The translations under genes and the position numbers were made by a program. This document shows, piece after piece, positions 7,203 through 15,714 of a DNA stretch of 64,000 bases. The first letter of the stretch is position 1. Each line of letters opens with the position of its first letter. Location of the stretch: positions 17,200 through 81,199 of the forward strand of contig CAJUET010000008.1 in assembly GCA_910585595.1 (NCBI GenBank), read 5' to 3'. The notes below the pieces were generated by a model, which was not told the origin of the DNA, ran no database searches, and saw only the letters and a list, made by a program, of their open reading frames with translations. Source of the stretch: an uncultured Christensenella sp. Lineage in GTDB: Bacteria; Bacillota; Clostridia; Christensenellales; Borkfalkiaceae.

Positions 7203-9848
7203 ATGGCTAAAAAGTATTGTTACCTTTTTACGGAAGGTAACGCGAAGATGCGCGAGATTCTCGGCGGTAAGGGCGCAAACCTTGCGGAAATGACGAATAT
7301 CGGACTTCCCGTACCTCAGGGTTTTACGATTTCGACCGAAGCGTGCACGCAGTATTATGAGGACGGCAAAAAGATCAACGACTCCATTCAGGCGGAGATC
7401 ATGACCTACATCGACAAGATGGAAAAAATCACGGGTAAAAAGTTCGGCGACAAAGAGAATCCTCTTCTCGTCTCCGTCCGTTCGGGAGCGCGCGCTTCCA
7501 TGCCCGGCATGATGGACACCATTTTGAACCTCGGTCTGAACGAGACGGTCGTCAATACGATCGCCGCAAAGTCGAACAATCCCCGTTGGGCGTGGGACTG
7601 CTACCGCAGATTTATTCAGATGTTCTCCGACGTCGTTATGGAAGTCGGCAAAAAATATTTCGAAAAGCTCATCGATGAGATGAAAGAGAAGAAGGGGATC
7701 ACGCAGGACGTCGAACTCAGCGCAGACGATTTGAAGACCCTTGCAAACCAATTCAAAGCGGAATACAAAAAGCAGCTCGGCAAGTCGTTCCCCGACGATC
7801 CTAAGGAACAGCTCTTCGAGGCAATCAAAGCGGTGTTCCGTTCGTGGGACAACCCCCGTGCGAACATCTACCGTATGGATCACGACATCCCTTACAGCTG
7901 GGGTACTGCGGTCAATGTGCAGATGATGGCGTTCGGCAATATGGGCGACAACTGCGGTACGGGCGTTGCGTTCACGCGCAATCCCGCGACGGGCGAGAAG
8001 GGGCTCATGGGCGAGTTTCTCACGAACGCACAGGGCGAAGACGTCGTTGCAGGCGTTCGTACCCCCATGCCCATCGCAAAGATGGCGGAAGTGTTCCCCG
8101 CAGTTTACAAGCAGTTCCAGGAAGTGTGCAAAACGCTTGAAAATCACTACCGCGATATGCAGGATATGGAGTTTACCGTCGAGAACGAAAAGCTTTATAT
8201 GTTGCAGACCCGTAACGGTAAGCGTACCGCGGCTGCGGCGATCAAGATTGCTTGCGATCTCATCGACGAAGGCATGATCACGGAGCAGGAAGCGCTTATG
8301 CAGATCGACGCGAAGTCCCTCGATATGCTCCTTCACCCTCAGTTCGATCCCAAGGCTTTGAAAGAAGCGGACAAGAAGAACGTCGTCGGCAAAGGCATTG
8401 CGGCTTCCCCCGGCGCGGCGGCAGGTTCGATCGTATTTACCGCAGAGGATGCCGTTATCGAAGGCAAGAAGGGCAAAAAGGTAGTGCTTGTCCGTCTTGA
8501 AACCTCCCCCGAGGATATCGAAGGAATGAAGTACGCGCAGGGTATCCTTACGGTGCGCGGCGGACAGACTTCGCACGCGGCGGTCGTTGCGCGCGGTATG
8601 GGAACGTGCTGTGTTTCCGGCTGCGGCGATATTAAAATGGACGAGGAGAACAAGCGCTTCACCCTCGCAGGCAAAGTTTATCACGAGGGCGACGGGATCT
8701 CCCTTGACGGATCGACGGGTCACATTTACGATTGCATTATCCCCACGATTCCCGCAGATCCCAACAGCGGATACTTCGGCAGGATCATGGAGCTTGCGGA
8801 CAAGTATAAAGCGCTCGGCGTTCGCACGAATGCGGATACGCCCAAGGACGCAAAGCAGGCGGCGGCGTTCGGCGCACAGGGTATCGGACTTTGCCGTACC
8901 GAGCATATGTTCTTCGGCGAAGGCAGAATCGATAAGTTCCGTGAAATGATCTGCTCCGAGACGGTTGAAGAGAGAGAAGAGGCTCTTGCAAAGATCGAGC
9001 CTATGCAGCAGGCGGACTTCGAGGGCTTGTTCGAAGCACTCGGCGGCTATCCTGTTACGATCCGTTTCCTCGATCCCCCGCTCCACGAGTTCGTTCCCAC
9101 GGACGAAGCGGATATCGAAGCGCTTGCAAAGACGCAGGGCAAGAGCGTTGCGCAGATCAAACAGCTTATCTCCGACCTGCACGAGTTCAACCCCATGATG
9201 GGGCACAGAGGATGCCGTTTGACGGTAACGTATCCCGAAATCGCAGTGATGCAGACGAAGGCGGTTATCAAGGCTGCGATCGCCGTTCAGAAGAAGCATA
9301 AAGACTGGAAGGTCGTTCCCGAAATTATGATTCCCTTGACGGGCGAATCCAAAGAGATGAAGTTCGTCAAAGATATCGTCGTAAAGACTGCGGACGAGGT
9401 TATCGCAAAGGCAAAGGCGGATTTGAAGTACGAAGTCGGTACCATGATCGAAATTCCCCGCGCTGCGCTTACGGCGGACGCGATCGCGAAGGAAGCGGAG
9501 TTCTTCTGCTTCGGTACGAACGACTTAACGCAGATGACCTTCGGGTTCTCGCGCGACGACGCCGGCAAATTCCTTCCCAGCTACTACGCGAACAAGATTT
9601 ATGAGAGCGATCCTTTCGCAAGACTCGATACGACGGGCGTAGGACAGCTCATGGAAATGGCAGTTAACAAGGGAAGAAGTGTTCGTCCCGAAATGCACTG
9701 CGGTATCTGCGGCGAGCACGGCGGCGATCCTTCGTCCATCGAGTTCTGCCACAAGATCGGGCTTTCTTATGTATCCTGCTCGCCTTACCGCGTGCCGATC
9801 GCACGCCTTGCGGCTGCACAGGCGAATATCAAAAACCCGAGAAAGTAA
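7203..9848 (+). CDS. ppdK: pyruvate, phosphate dikinase
   Basis: 881 aa, full length. It interconverts pyruvate + ATP + Pi and PEP + AMP + PPi; in fermentative Clostridia it usually runs as a PPi-using glycolytic enzyme or for gluconeogenesis. The N-terminal ATP-grasp domain shows KGANLAEM and SVRSGARASMPGMMDT; the swivelling phosphohistidine domain has GGQTSHAAVVARGMG near 450-465, with the catalytic His and the regulatory Thr two residues before it; the C-terminal PEP/pyruvate TIM barrel carries the catalytic Cys in MHCGICGEHGGDP near 830. AGGAGG precedes the ATG. No regulatory protein gene is beside it. It is monocistronic, between its own promoter and terminator. Confidence 0.98.
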   Translation: MAKKYCYLFTEGNAKMREILGGKGANLAEMTNIGLPVPQGFTISTEACTQYYEDGKKINDSIQAEIMTYIDKMEKITGKKFGDKENPLLVSVRSGARASMPGMMDTILNLGLNETVVNTIAAKSNNPRWAWDCYRRFIQMFSDVVMEVGKKYFEKLIDEMKEKKGITQDVELSADDLKTLANQFKAEYKKQLGKSFPDDPKEQLFEAIKAVFRSWDNPRANIYRMDHDIPYSWGTAVNVQMMAFGNMGDNCGTGVAFTRNPATGEKGLMGEFLTNAQGEDVVAGVRTPMPIAKMAEVFPAVYKQFQEVCKTLENHYRDMQDMEFTVENEKLYMLQTRNGKRTAAAAIKIACDLIDEGMITEQEALMQIDAKSLDMLLHPQFDPKALKEADKKNVVGKGIAASPGAAAGSIVFTAEDAVIEGKKGKKVVLVRLETSPEDIEGMKYAQGILTVRGGQTSHAAVVARGMGTCCVSGCGDIKMDEENKRFTLAGKVYHEGDGISLDGSTGHIYDCIIPTIPADPNSGYFGRIMELADKYKALGVRTNADTPKDAKQAAAFGAQGIGLCRTEHMFFGEGRIDKFREMICSETVEEREEALAKIEPMQQADFEGLFEALGGYPVTIRFLDPPLHEFVPTDEADIEALAKTQGKSVAQIKQLISDLHEFNPMMGHRGCRLTVTYPEIAVMQTKAVIKAAIAVQKKHKDWKVVPEIMIPLTGESKEMKFVKDIVVKTADEVIAKAKADLKYEVGTMIEIPRAALTADAIAKEAEFFCFGTNDLTQMTFGFSRDDAGKFLPSYYANKIYESDPFARLDTTGVGQLMEMAVNKGRSVRPEMHCGICGEHGGDPSSIEFCHKIGLSYVSCSPYRVPIARLAAAQANIKNPRK

Positions 9849-9862
9849 GGAAAAATACGATG

Positions 9863-9900
9863 CCCTCCCTTATGTTTTTATGAGGGAGGGTAATTTTTTT
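9863..9900 (+). terminator. intrinsic terminator after ppdK
   Basis: CCCTCCCT and AGGGAGGG form the core of an 11-bp stem with a GTTTTT loop, followed by TAATTTTTTT. Confidence 0.9.
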
Positions 9901-9909
9901 GAGGCGGGA

Positions 9910-10115
9910 ATGAAAGAAAATTGTTGCAGATGTTATTGTTTGCAAAAAGCTAAACCGTTTCGCGTTCAATCTCGGTTTAATAATCGCGCTTCTTGCATAA
10001 TGCATCGTGTCATATGATTGTGTTGCGTGTTGGGGCGGCATAGCTGTATTTAACGCTTGTAAAAAAGGAACAAAAGGAAAATCTCGAACCCGAAGAAACT
10101 ACGAATCAGGAATAG
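9910..10115 (+). pseudogene. decayed small membrane-protein gene
   Basis: GAGGCGGGA stands before an ATG at 9910, but the frame closes early. Joining frames restores a plausible small protein: a basic start, the hydrophobic stretch NRFAFNLGLIIALLA (9953-9997), an in-frame TAA at 9998-10000, more hydrophobic sequence to about 10055, then after a frame change KEQKENLEPEETTNQE and a stop at 10113-10115. A terminator directly follows, as expected for a former gene. At least two frameshifts and one stop are needed, so it is probably not expressed as protein. The family is not recognisable. Confidence 0.4.
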
Positions 10116-10123
10116 ACCGAACA

Positions 10124-10155
10124 ACAAAAAAACTCCGCAAAGGCGGAGCTTTTTT
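10124..10155 (+). terminator. intrinsic terminator
   Basis: CTCCGC and GCGGAG form a GC core around AAAG, flanked by an A run and six T. It follows the decayed gene by nine bases. Confidence 0.7.
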
Positions 10156-10156
10156 G

Positions 10157-10184
10157 TTGCTAATTTTTAAATTTGTGTTACAAT
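10157..10184 (+). promoter_or_regulatory. promoter with extended -10 (TGTTACAAT)
   Basis: TTGCTA, 16 bases, TACAAT preceded by TGT. It would drive the membrane protein, MFS and PPTase genes that follow without an intervening terminator. Confidence 0.5.
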
Positions 10185-10225
10185 ACTATTTACAAACAGT
10201 TTCTTATCGGAGTACAGAGGTTGTT

Positions 10226-10945
10226 ATGACAAAAAAACAAAGACTGATCGATTTTATTCCCTGTCTTGCGGCGGTCGTATTGAGCGTTGTTTGCGTTTTC
10301 GTTTACTTTTTTGCGTTCCGCAAAAGTTATTACCTTGACGTCGTCAAGGCGGCGATGGTGCCCGTGTGCGCGCTCGTGATTCCCGTCATCAATCTCATTT
10401 TTAAGATCAGAATCCCGTTTGCATTCAATATCGCTGTTGCGGCGTTTGCCTTCTGCGGGCTCGACCTTGCTTCTGTTTTATGTTTTTACGATTTTGTTCC
10501 GTATTTTGATAAAATGCTGCACACCGCGTTCGGGATCGTGGGCGCGTTCGGCGTGATGATGGCGCTCCTTTACGGCAAGGGCGAACGTATGAAGCCCTGG
10601 TGTTTTTTCCTTGTGATCCTGCTCGGCGTGTTGGGGCTTGCTGCCCTTTGGGAGATATTCGAGTACACGGTCAGCGCGATCACGGGCGCCGATTTACAGC
10701 GCTGGGCTCCCGATTTTGCCGAAGTCGGAACAATGACAGTGGAAGACTTTTTTAAGACTTACAACCCGCTTTGGGATACGATATGGGACATTATCGTAGC
10801 CTTTATCGGCGTGATACTTTTTTTCGGCATTATTTTGATCGATAAATTTTGTAAATACAGAATGTGCAAAAGTATTTACAGTCAGGTTAATTACAGGGGT
10901 AAACGGAGGGAAGAAAAACAAGACGCGCCGACAGGCGAAGAATAA
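10226..10945 (+). CDS. polytopic membrane protein, YjdF/DUF2238-like
   Basis: 239 aa with about six membrane helices. The region FDKMLHTAFGIVGAFG, then ALWEIFEYT, then WDTIWDIIVAFIG matches the pattern of conserved acidic and histidine residues inside helices that I associate with the YjdF/DUF2238 family (FDKxLH, WEIFEF, D-T-xWD). The biochemical role of that family is unknown. The ATG at 10226 has AGAGG five bases upstream and lies below the promoter; an open extension to 10007 runs back through the decayed gene and terminator and is not believed. The C-terminal tail is charged. The MFS gene begins 19 bases later. Confidence 0.65.
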   Translation: MTKKQRLIDFIPCLAAVVLSVVCVFVYFFAFRKSYYLDVVKAAMVPVCALVIPVINLIFKIRIPFAFNIAVAAFAFCGLDLASVLCFYDFVPYFDKMLHTAFGIVGAFGVMMALLYGKGERMKPWCFFLVILLGVLGLAALWEIFEYTVSAITGADLQRWAPDFAEVGTMTVEDFFKTYNPLWDTIWDIIVAFIGVILFFGIILIDKFCKYRMCKSIYSQVNYRGKRREEKQDAPTGEE

Positions 10946-10964
10946 CGCGCCCGCGCCGAAAGAC

Positions 10965-12164
10965 ATGAAATTATCTTACCGCCATACGGTTGCCGCGAGT
11001 TTTATCGGCTATGTCGTGCAGGCAATCGTGAACATATTCGTACCGCTACTGTTCGTTACCTTTCAGGCGCAGTACAACATTCCACTGAGCGAGATTACGG
11101 TTTTGATAGCCGTAAATTTTGCCGTTCAGCTTTCAATTGATTTCTCCTCCGCATTTTTTATCGATAAAATGGGTTACCGTGCGGCGGCGATTACGGCGCA
11201 CGGCTTCGCGGCGGCGGGGTTGATTTTTTTGACCTTTCTGCCCGACTTGTTTACGAATGCCTTTTGGGGACTTCTTATTTCCGTTGTCGTCTATGCGTTC
11301 GGAGGCGGACTTATAGAAGTTATCGTAAGTCCGATCGTAGAATCCTGTCCGACTAAAAACAAAGCGCAGATCATGGGGGTCTTACACTCCTTCTATTGTT
11401 GGGGTTCGGTTTTGGTCGTCGGGCTTTCCACGCTCTTCTTTTCGCTGTGCGGAATCAGAAATTGGAAGATCATGACCTGCGTCTGGGCGGCGGTCCCGAT
11501 TTGCAACCTTGTTTACTTTATCTTTGTGCCGCTTGCGCCGCTTTCGGCGGAAGGCGGCGGAGGACTGAAAGAGGTCCTTAAAAATAAATATTTGTGGCTC
11601 TTTATGCTCGTCATACTGTGCGCCGGAGCGTGCGAGCTCGCGATCAGCCAATGGGCTTCGCTGTTTGCGGAAAAGGGGCTGGGCGTTTCAAAGACGGTCG
11701 GCGATCTTGCCGGTCCCGCCGTATTCGCGCTTCTTATGGGAATTTCCCGCCTGATCTACGGAAAGCTGAGCAAAAAAATAAGTATTGAATTTTTAATGCT
11801 GTGCGGGGGACTTTTGTGCATTGCGGCGTACCTGATCATTGCGCTCGTGCCGCATCCCGCGGCGGGGCTGGTCGGCGTCGGACTTTGCGGATTCTCCGTA
11901 GGATCGCTGTGGCCGGGTGCGTTCAGTTCTGCGGTAAATAGTGTGAGAGGCGGAACGTCGCTGTTTGCGTTTTTGGCGCTTGCGGGGGATACGGGCTGCA
12001 TTCTCGGCCCCGCCGTTGCGGGCGCGTTCGGCGACGATCTGCATACGGGCATACTCGCGGCGGTTGCGTTCCCCGTAATTTTGACGGCGGCGCTTGTTCC
12101 GCTTCTCGTTAAAAATCGTAAAAAAAAGAAGGAGGAGTTAAGGAGCGAAAGTGGTAGAGATTAG
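10965..12164 (+). CDS. MFS transporter
   Basis: 399 aa, twelve predicted membrane helices in two six-helix halves. The loop after helix 2 reads DKMGYRAAA, the usual place of the MFS D-x-x-G-x-R signature, and helix 5 region has WGSVLVVGL. The overall pattern suits the sugar/drug antiporter-type MFS of Bacillota, but the substrate cannot be told. Only a weak ribosome site precedes the ATG, suggesting coupling to the upstream membrane protein. It overlaps the PPTase gene by 14 bases. A role in exporting a product of a carrier-protein pathway is possible but is only inference from position. Confidence 0.8.
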   Translation: MKLSYRHTVAASFIGYVVQAIVNIFVPLLFVTFQAQYNIPLSEITVLIAVNFAVQLSIDFSSAFFIDKMGYRAAAITAHGFAAAGLIFLTFLPDLFTNAFWGLLISVVVYAFGGGLIEVIVSPIVESCPTKNKAQIMGVLHSFYCWGSVLVVGLSTLFFSLCGIRNWKIMTCVWAAVPICNLVYFIFVPLAPLSAEGGGGLKEVLKNKYLWLFMLVILCAGACELAISQWASLFAEKGLGVSKTVGDLAGPAVFALLMGISRLIYGKLSKKISIEFLMLCGGLLCIAAYLIIALVPHPAAGLVGVGLCGFSVGSLWPGAFSSAVNSVRGGTSLFAFLALAGDTGCILGPAVAGAFGDDLHTGILAAVAFPVILTAALVPLLVKNRKKKKEELRSESGRD

Positions 12165-12777
12165 CTATATCGATACCGCTTCTTTTACTGCGGAGCGCTA
12201 TCGGGAAATATTGAATAGGCTTTCCGTTGAGAGAAGGGAAAAAGCGGAACGCTGCCGCACGGAGCGTGCCGCATATCTTTCGGCGGGGGCGGGGTATCTT
12301 CTGGACTGCGCTTTGCGCCGTGCGGGCTTTCGGGAAGCGGCCTTCACCTACGGCGAGCACGGAAAGCCTTATTTGAACGGATTTTGCTTCAATCTCTCGC
12401 ATAGCGGAACGTTGGCGGTGCTGGCGGTGGCGGACGGAGAGGTGGGCGTGGACGTCGAGAAGATCGCCGCCGCCTCCGATAAACTCATCCGTCGCGTTTG
12501 CACGGAGCGCGAGTGCGCGTATTTATTTAGTTTTTCCGAAGAGGAGCGTGCGCGGGAATTTTTCCGCATTTGGACGGCGAAGGAGAGCGCGGCAAAATTT
12601 TTGGGAGCGGGGCTTGCCTCGCCCAAACATCTCGAAGTCGATTTATCATGCAAAGAGGTGAAGCGGGGGAGCGCGTCCTTTCCGATTCGGGAATATGCGC
12701 TTGACGGGTACGCGCTGACTGTCTGTGCCGAGGAGGCGTTTTGTTCCGCGCCGAAAGAGGTTCTGTTTCCGTTGTAG
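12151..12777 (+). CDS. Sfp-type 4'-phosphopantetheinyl transferase
   Basis: 208 aa. It transfers phosphopantetheine from CoA to a serine of an acyl or peptidyl carrier protein. Both signature motifs are present: GVDVEK near 104-109 and FFRIWTAKESAAKFLGAG near 138-155, with the Mg-binding Asp/Glu residues. FNLSHSGTLAVLAVA marks the CoA-binding region before them. The start is a GTG at 12151 with AAGGAG six bases upstream, inside the end of the MFS gene. No NRPS or PKS gene is in the window, so it may serve fatty-acid ACP or act on distant synthases. Confidence 0.92.
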   Translation: MVEISYIDTASFTAERYREILNRLSVERREKAERCRTERAAYLSAGAGYLLDCALRRAGFREAAFTYGEHGKPYLNGFCFNLSHSGTLAVLAVADGEVGVDVEKIAAASDKLIRRVCTERECAYLFSFSEEERAREFFRIWTAKESAAKFLGAGLASPKHLEVDLSCKEVKRGSASFPIREYALDGYALTVCAEEAFCSAPKEVLFPL

Positions 12778-12801
12778 CGGCGCGGAATTACACGTTTCCG
12801 C

Positions 12802-12831
12802 TTGACGGCGGATATGATAAAGTGGTATGAT
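12802..12831 (+). promoter_or_regulatory. promoter of dxs-nadA
   Basis: TTGACG, 18 bases, TATGAT. The upstream in-frame ATG codons at 12827 and 12830 overlap this -10 and so would not be in the message. Confidence 0.6.
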
Positions 12832-12889
12832 GAAGAGGAGATCCCGTAGGGCTCGCAAGAGCCGGACGAAGCGGATCGGCGGTAAAACA

Positions 12890-14746
12890 GTGCTTGAAAA
12901 CTTACATTCGCCCGACGTATTGAAGGTGCTCACCGTAGAGGAGACCTATTCGCTCGCGGACGAAATCAGAGAAAAAATTATCGATACCGTCTCTCGGAAC
13001 GGCGGGCACTTGGCTTCCAACCTGGGTTTGGTGGAGGTCACGCTTGCTTTACATCGGGTTTTCAATGCGCCCAAGGATCAGTTTCTCTTCGACGTGGGGC
13101 ACCAAAGTTATGCGCACAAGCTCGTTACGGGACGGGCGGAGGAATTTTCCACGCTGCGTCAAAAGAACGGGATCTCGGGCTTCGAAAGAGGCGGAGAGAG
13201 CGCTTACGACGCTTTGAGCGAAGGGCACAGCGGCGTTTCGCTTTCGCAGGCGTTGGGGCTTGCGGCGGCGAACAGGCTGAACGGCAGCGACGCTTACACG
13301 GTGGCGGTCATCGGCGACGGGTCGCTTACGAACGGAATGATCTACGAGGCGCTCAACAACTGCGCCGATAAAGAACTTAGACTTTTGATCGTCGTGAACG
13401 ACAACGGTATGTCGATTTCCGCGAACATCGGGGGAATGCACAACCACCTGACCAAGCTTAGAACGAGCAAACGCTATTTCAGCTTTAAATACCGTTTGGA
13501 GCGCGTTTTAAGAAAGATGCCCCTGATCGGAAAACTCATCGACAGAACGCTTCGCGGCTTCAAGCGGTTTTTGAAGAGTGTGTTTGTGCGCAATACCGTG
13601 TTCGAGGATATGGGCGTGAAGTATTACGGCCCTATCGACGGGCACAACTTAAAAAAACTCATCAATATTTTCAACGAGGCGAAATCGCACAATACGATCG
13701 CCGTCGTCAACGTAAAAACGAAGAAGGGGAAAGGTTATAAGTTTGCGGAAGAAAAGCCGGGCGTGTATCATTCGGTCGCGCCCTTTGACCGCGAAAAAGG
13801 CGTGCAGCCCTCCGCCTCGGATAGCTTTACGAAGGAGGCGGGCAGGCTTCTTTCCGATCGTGCAAAAACGGATCCGGGAATTTGCGCCCTGACAGCCGCC
13901 ATGAGCGACGGGACAGGGCTTACGGAATTTTCCGAACAATTCCCCGAACGTTTCTTTGACGTGGGGATTGCCGAGGAGCACGCCGTCACCTTTTCGGGCG
14001 GACTTGCGAGAAACGGGTTAAAGCCCGTCGTCGTGCTTTACTCGACCTTTGCGCAGCGGGTGTGCGATCAACTGTTGCACGACGTGTCGCTGCAAAATCT
14101 TCCGCTTACATTGCTCCTGGATCACTGCGGGTTCGTCGAGGGGGACGGGATCACGCATCAGGGAATATTCGACGTGCCGTTGTTTACCGCGGTGCCGAAT
14201 ACGGAAATTTACGCGCCTGAAACCTATGGGGAACTTTCGGCGGCGTTCGACCGTGCGCTTGCAAGCGGAAAAATATCGATCGTCCGCTACCCCAAAGGCG
14301 GAGAGATTGCGGGGGAGAGGGAAGAGACGGAAGAGGAGGACTTCGCTTATTCTCCCGAAATCGAAAGGGCGGAAGTCGTGATCGCGACCTACGGACGGGT
14401 TTCGTCTGCGGCGCGCGGGGCGGCGGCGCGTTTGAACGAAAAGCGAAGAGCGGGTGTTTTGCGGCTCAAAAAAATCTTCCCGCTCGATTTTGATAAAATC
14501 GCTTCGCTTTTGAAGAGCGCAAAAACTGTTTGCTTTCTCGAAGAGGGGAGCAAGACGGGCGGAATCGGCGAGAAGTTTGCGGCAGGGTTTTCGGGGAAGT
14601 GCAAGGTGTTCGTGCACGCGATCGAAGGGTTTGCAGGGCAGGGTTCTCTTAGTGAGCTGTTCGAAGAATACGGATTTACTTCCGAAAAAATCACAGAGGA
14701 AATCGAAAGAAGGTTCAGCGATGACGATACGGGAAATGCAGAATGA
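12890..14746 (+). CDS. dxs: 1-deoxy-D-xylulose-5-phosphate synthase
   Basis: 618 aa. First step of the MEP isoprenoid pathway: pyruvate + glyceraldehyde 3-phosphate to DXP, with thiamine diphosphate and Mg. Thiamine-binding GDGSLTNGMIYEALNN lies near 160-175, QSYAHKLVTGR near 76-86, and the transketolase Pyr domain carries DVGIAEEHAVTFSGGLA with the catalytic Glu; the C-terminal transketolase domain closes the protein. The GTG at 12890 gives the usual N-terminus (LENLHSPDVLKVL) and lies below the promoter. nadA overlaps its end. ispE, another gene of this pathway, is at 33699. Confidence 0.95.
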   Translation: MLENLHSPDVLKVLTVEETYSLADEIREKIIDTVSRNGGHLASNLGLVEVTLALHRVFNAPKDQFLFDVGHQSYAHKLVTGRAEEFSTLRQKNGISGFERGGESAYDALSEGHSGVSLSQALGLAAANRLNGSDAYTVAVIGDGSLTNGMIYEALNNCADKELRLLIVVNDNGMSISANIGGMHNHLTKLRTSKRYFSFKYRLERVLRKMPLIGKLIDRTLRGFKRFLKSVFVRNTVFEDMGVKYYGPIDGHNLKKLINIFNEAKSHNTIAVVNVKTKKGKGYKFAEEKPGVYHSVAPFDREKGVQPSASDSFTKEAGRLLSDRAKTDPGICALTAAMSDGTGLTEFSEQFPERFFDVGIAEEHAVTFSGGLARNGLKPVVVLYSTFAQRVCDQLLHDVSLQNLPLTLLLDHCGFVEGDGITHQGIFDVPLFTAVPNTEIYAPETYGELSAAFDRALASGKISIVRYPKGGEIAGEREETEEEDFAYSPEIERAEVVIATYGRVSSAARGAAARLNEKRRAGVLRLKKIFPLDFDKIASLLKSAKTVCFLEEGSKTGGIGEKFAAGFSGKCKVFVHAIEGFAGQGSLSELFEEYGFTSEKITEEIERRFSDDDTGNAE

Positions 14747-15638
14747 GATTCTGCGCTTAAAAAAAGAGAAGGGAGTTTTGATCCTTGCGCACTCCTACGA
14801 GAGGCAGGAGATTTTGGAAATCGCCGACGTCACCGGCGACAGCTACCGTCTTGCGTGCTCGGTCAAGGGCGCAAAAGAGCAAACCGTTTTAATGTGCGGC
14901 GTGCGGTTCATGGCGGAGACAGTCAAGATCCTCGCTCCCGAAAAGCGCGTGATTCTCTCGCATAAAGATGCCGGCTGCCCTATGGCGGACGGGCTCACGC
15001 CCGCGCTTTTGAAGGAATTGCAGGCAAAGTATCCGAATGCCGTTACGGCGGCATATATCAACACTACGGCAAAGGTCAAGGCGCTGAGCGACGTTTGCGT
15101 GACGTCCTCTTCCGCAGTCAAAGTGCTCTCCCGCCTTGCGGATAAGGAAATTTTGTTCGTGCCCGACTGCAACTTGGGCGGGTACTGTAAAAAGCGGCTT
15201 CCGGAAAAGACTTTTCACTTTTTCAACGGGGGCTGTCCCGTCCATATGTGCGCGAGGCTCGGGGATGTGCTTTCCGCAAAGGCGGAACACCCGAACGCGC
15301 TCCTGCTTGTTCACCCCGAATGCGGCGCAGAGGTCGCGGAAAGGGCGGACTATGTAGGTTCGACGAGCGGTATTACGGACTTTGTCCGCGGAAGTTCGCA
15401 CGGCGAGTTTATCATCGGAACGGAGAACGCGATCGCGGAGCATCTGGAATACGAATTTCCCGATAAAAAGTTTTATCGGCTTTCGCAAAATCTCGTTTGC
15501 GCGGATATGCGCCTGACAACCTTAAAGAGCGTTTGGGACTGTCTTGCGGAACACGGCGGCGAAGAAATTATCCTGGACGAGCCTTTGCGTCTTGCCGCAA
15601 AAAAATGTATTGACAAAATGATCGAATTGGGCGGTTGA
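14721..15638 (+). CDS. nadA: quinolinate synthase A
   Basis: 305 aa. NadA condenses iminoaspartate with DHAP to quinolinate in NAD synthesis and needs a [4Fe-4S] cluster. Cluster cysteines are assigned as C59 (MCGVRFMAE), C172 (GGCPVH) and C260 (NLVCADM); HPECGAEV near 198-205 is also a conserved site. The N-terminal HSYERQEI and TGDSYRLA segments bind substrate. The ATG lies 26 bases inside dxs with GAAGG before it, so the two are translationally coupled. nadB and nadC, usually neighbours, are not here. A terminator follows. Confidence 0.95.
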   Translation: MTIREMQNEILRLKKEKGVLILAHSYERQEILEIADVTGDSYRLACSVKGAKEQTVLMCGVRFMAETVKILAPEKRVILSHKDAGCPMADGLTPALLKELQAKYPNAVTAAYINTTAKVKALSDVCVTSSSAVKVLSRLADKEILFVPDCNLGGYCKKRLPEKTFHFFNGGCPVHMCARLGDVLSAKAEHPNALLLVHPECGAEVAERADYVGSTSGITDFVRGSSHGEFIIGTENAIAEHLEYEFPDKKFYRLSQNLVCADMRLTTLKSVWDCLAEHGGEEIILDEPLRLAAKKCIDKMIELGG

Positions 15639-15669
15639 AAAAAGCGGATAAGTTCCGATCAATAACTGT

Positions 15670-15707
15670 AAAAACAGCCCTCGGCATTTCGCCGAGGGCT
15701 GTTTTTT
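15670..15707. terminator. bidirectional intrinsic terminator
   Basis: AACAGCCCTCGGC and GCCGAGGGCTGTT pair around ATTTC with an A run on one side and a T run on the other. It serves nadA on the plus strand and the convergent P-type ATPase on the minus strand. Confidence 0.9.
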
Positions 15708-15714
15708 GTGGTCT

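Noticed and set aside
7188..9299. 703-codon open frame opposite ppdK
   Set aside because: It is fully antisense to a clear ppdK, lacks family features and a ribosome site, and is a by-product of GC-biased codon use.
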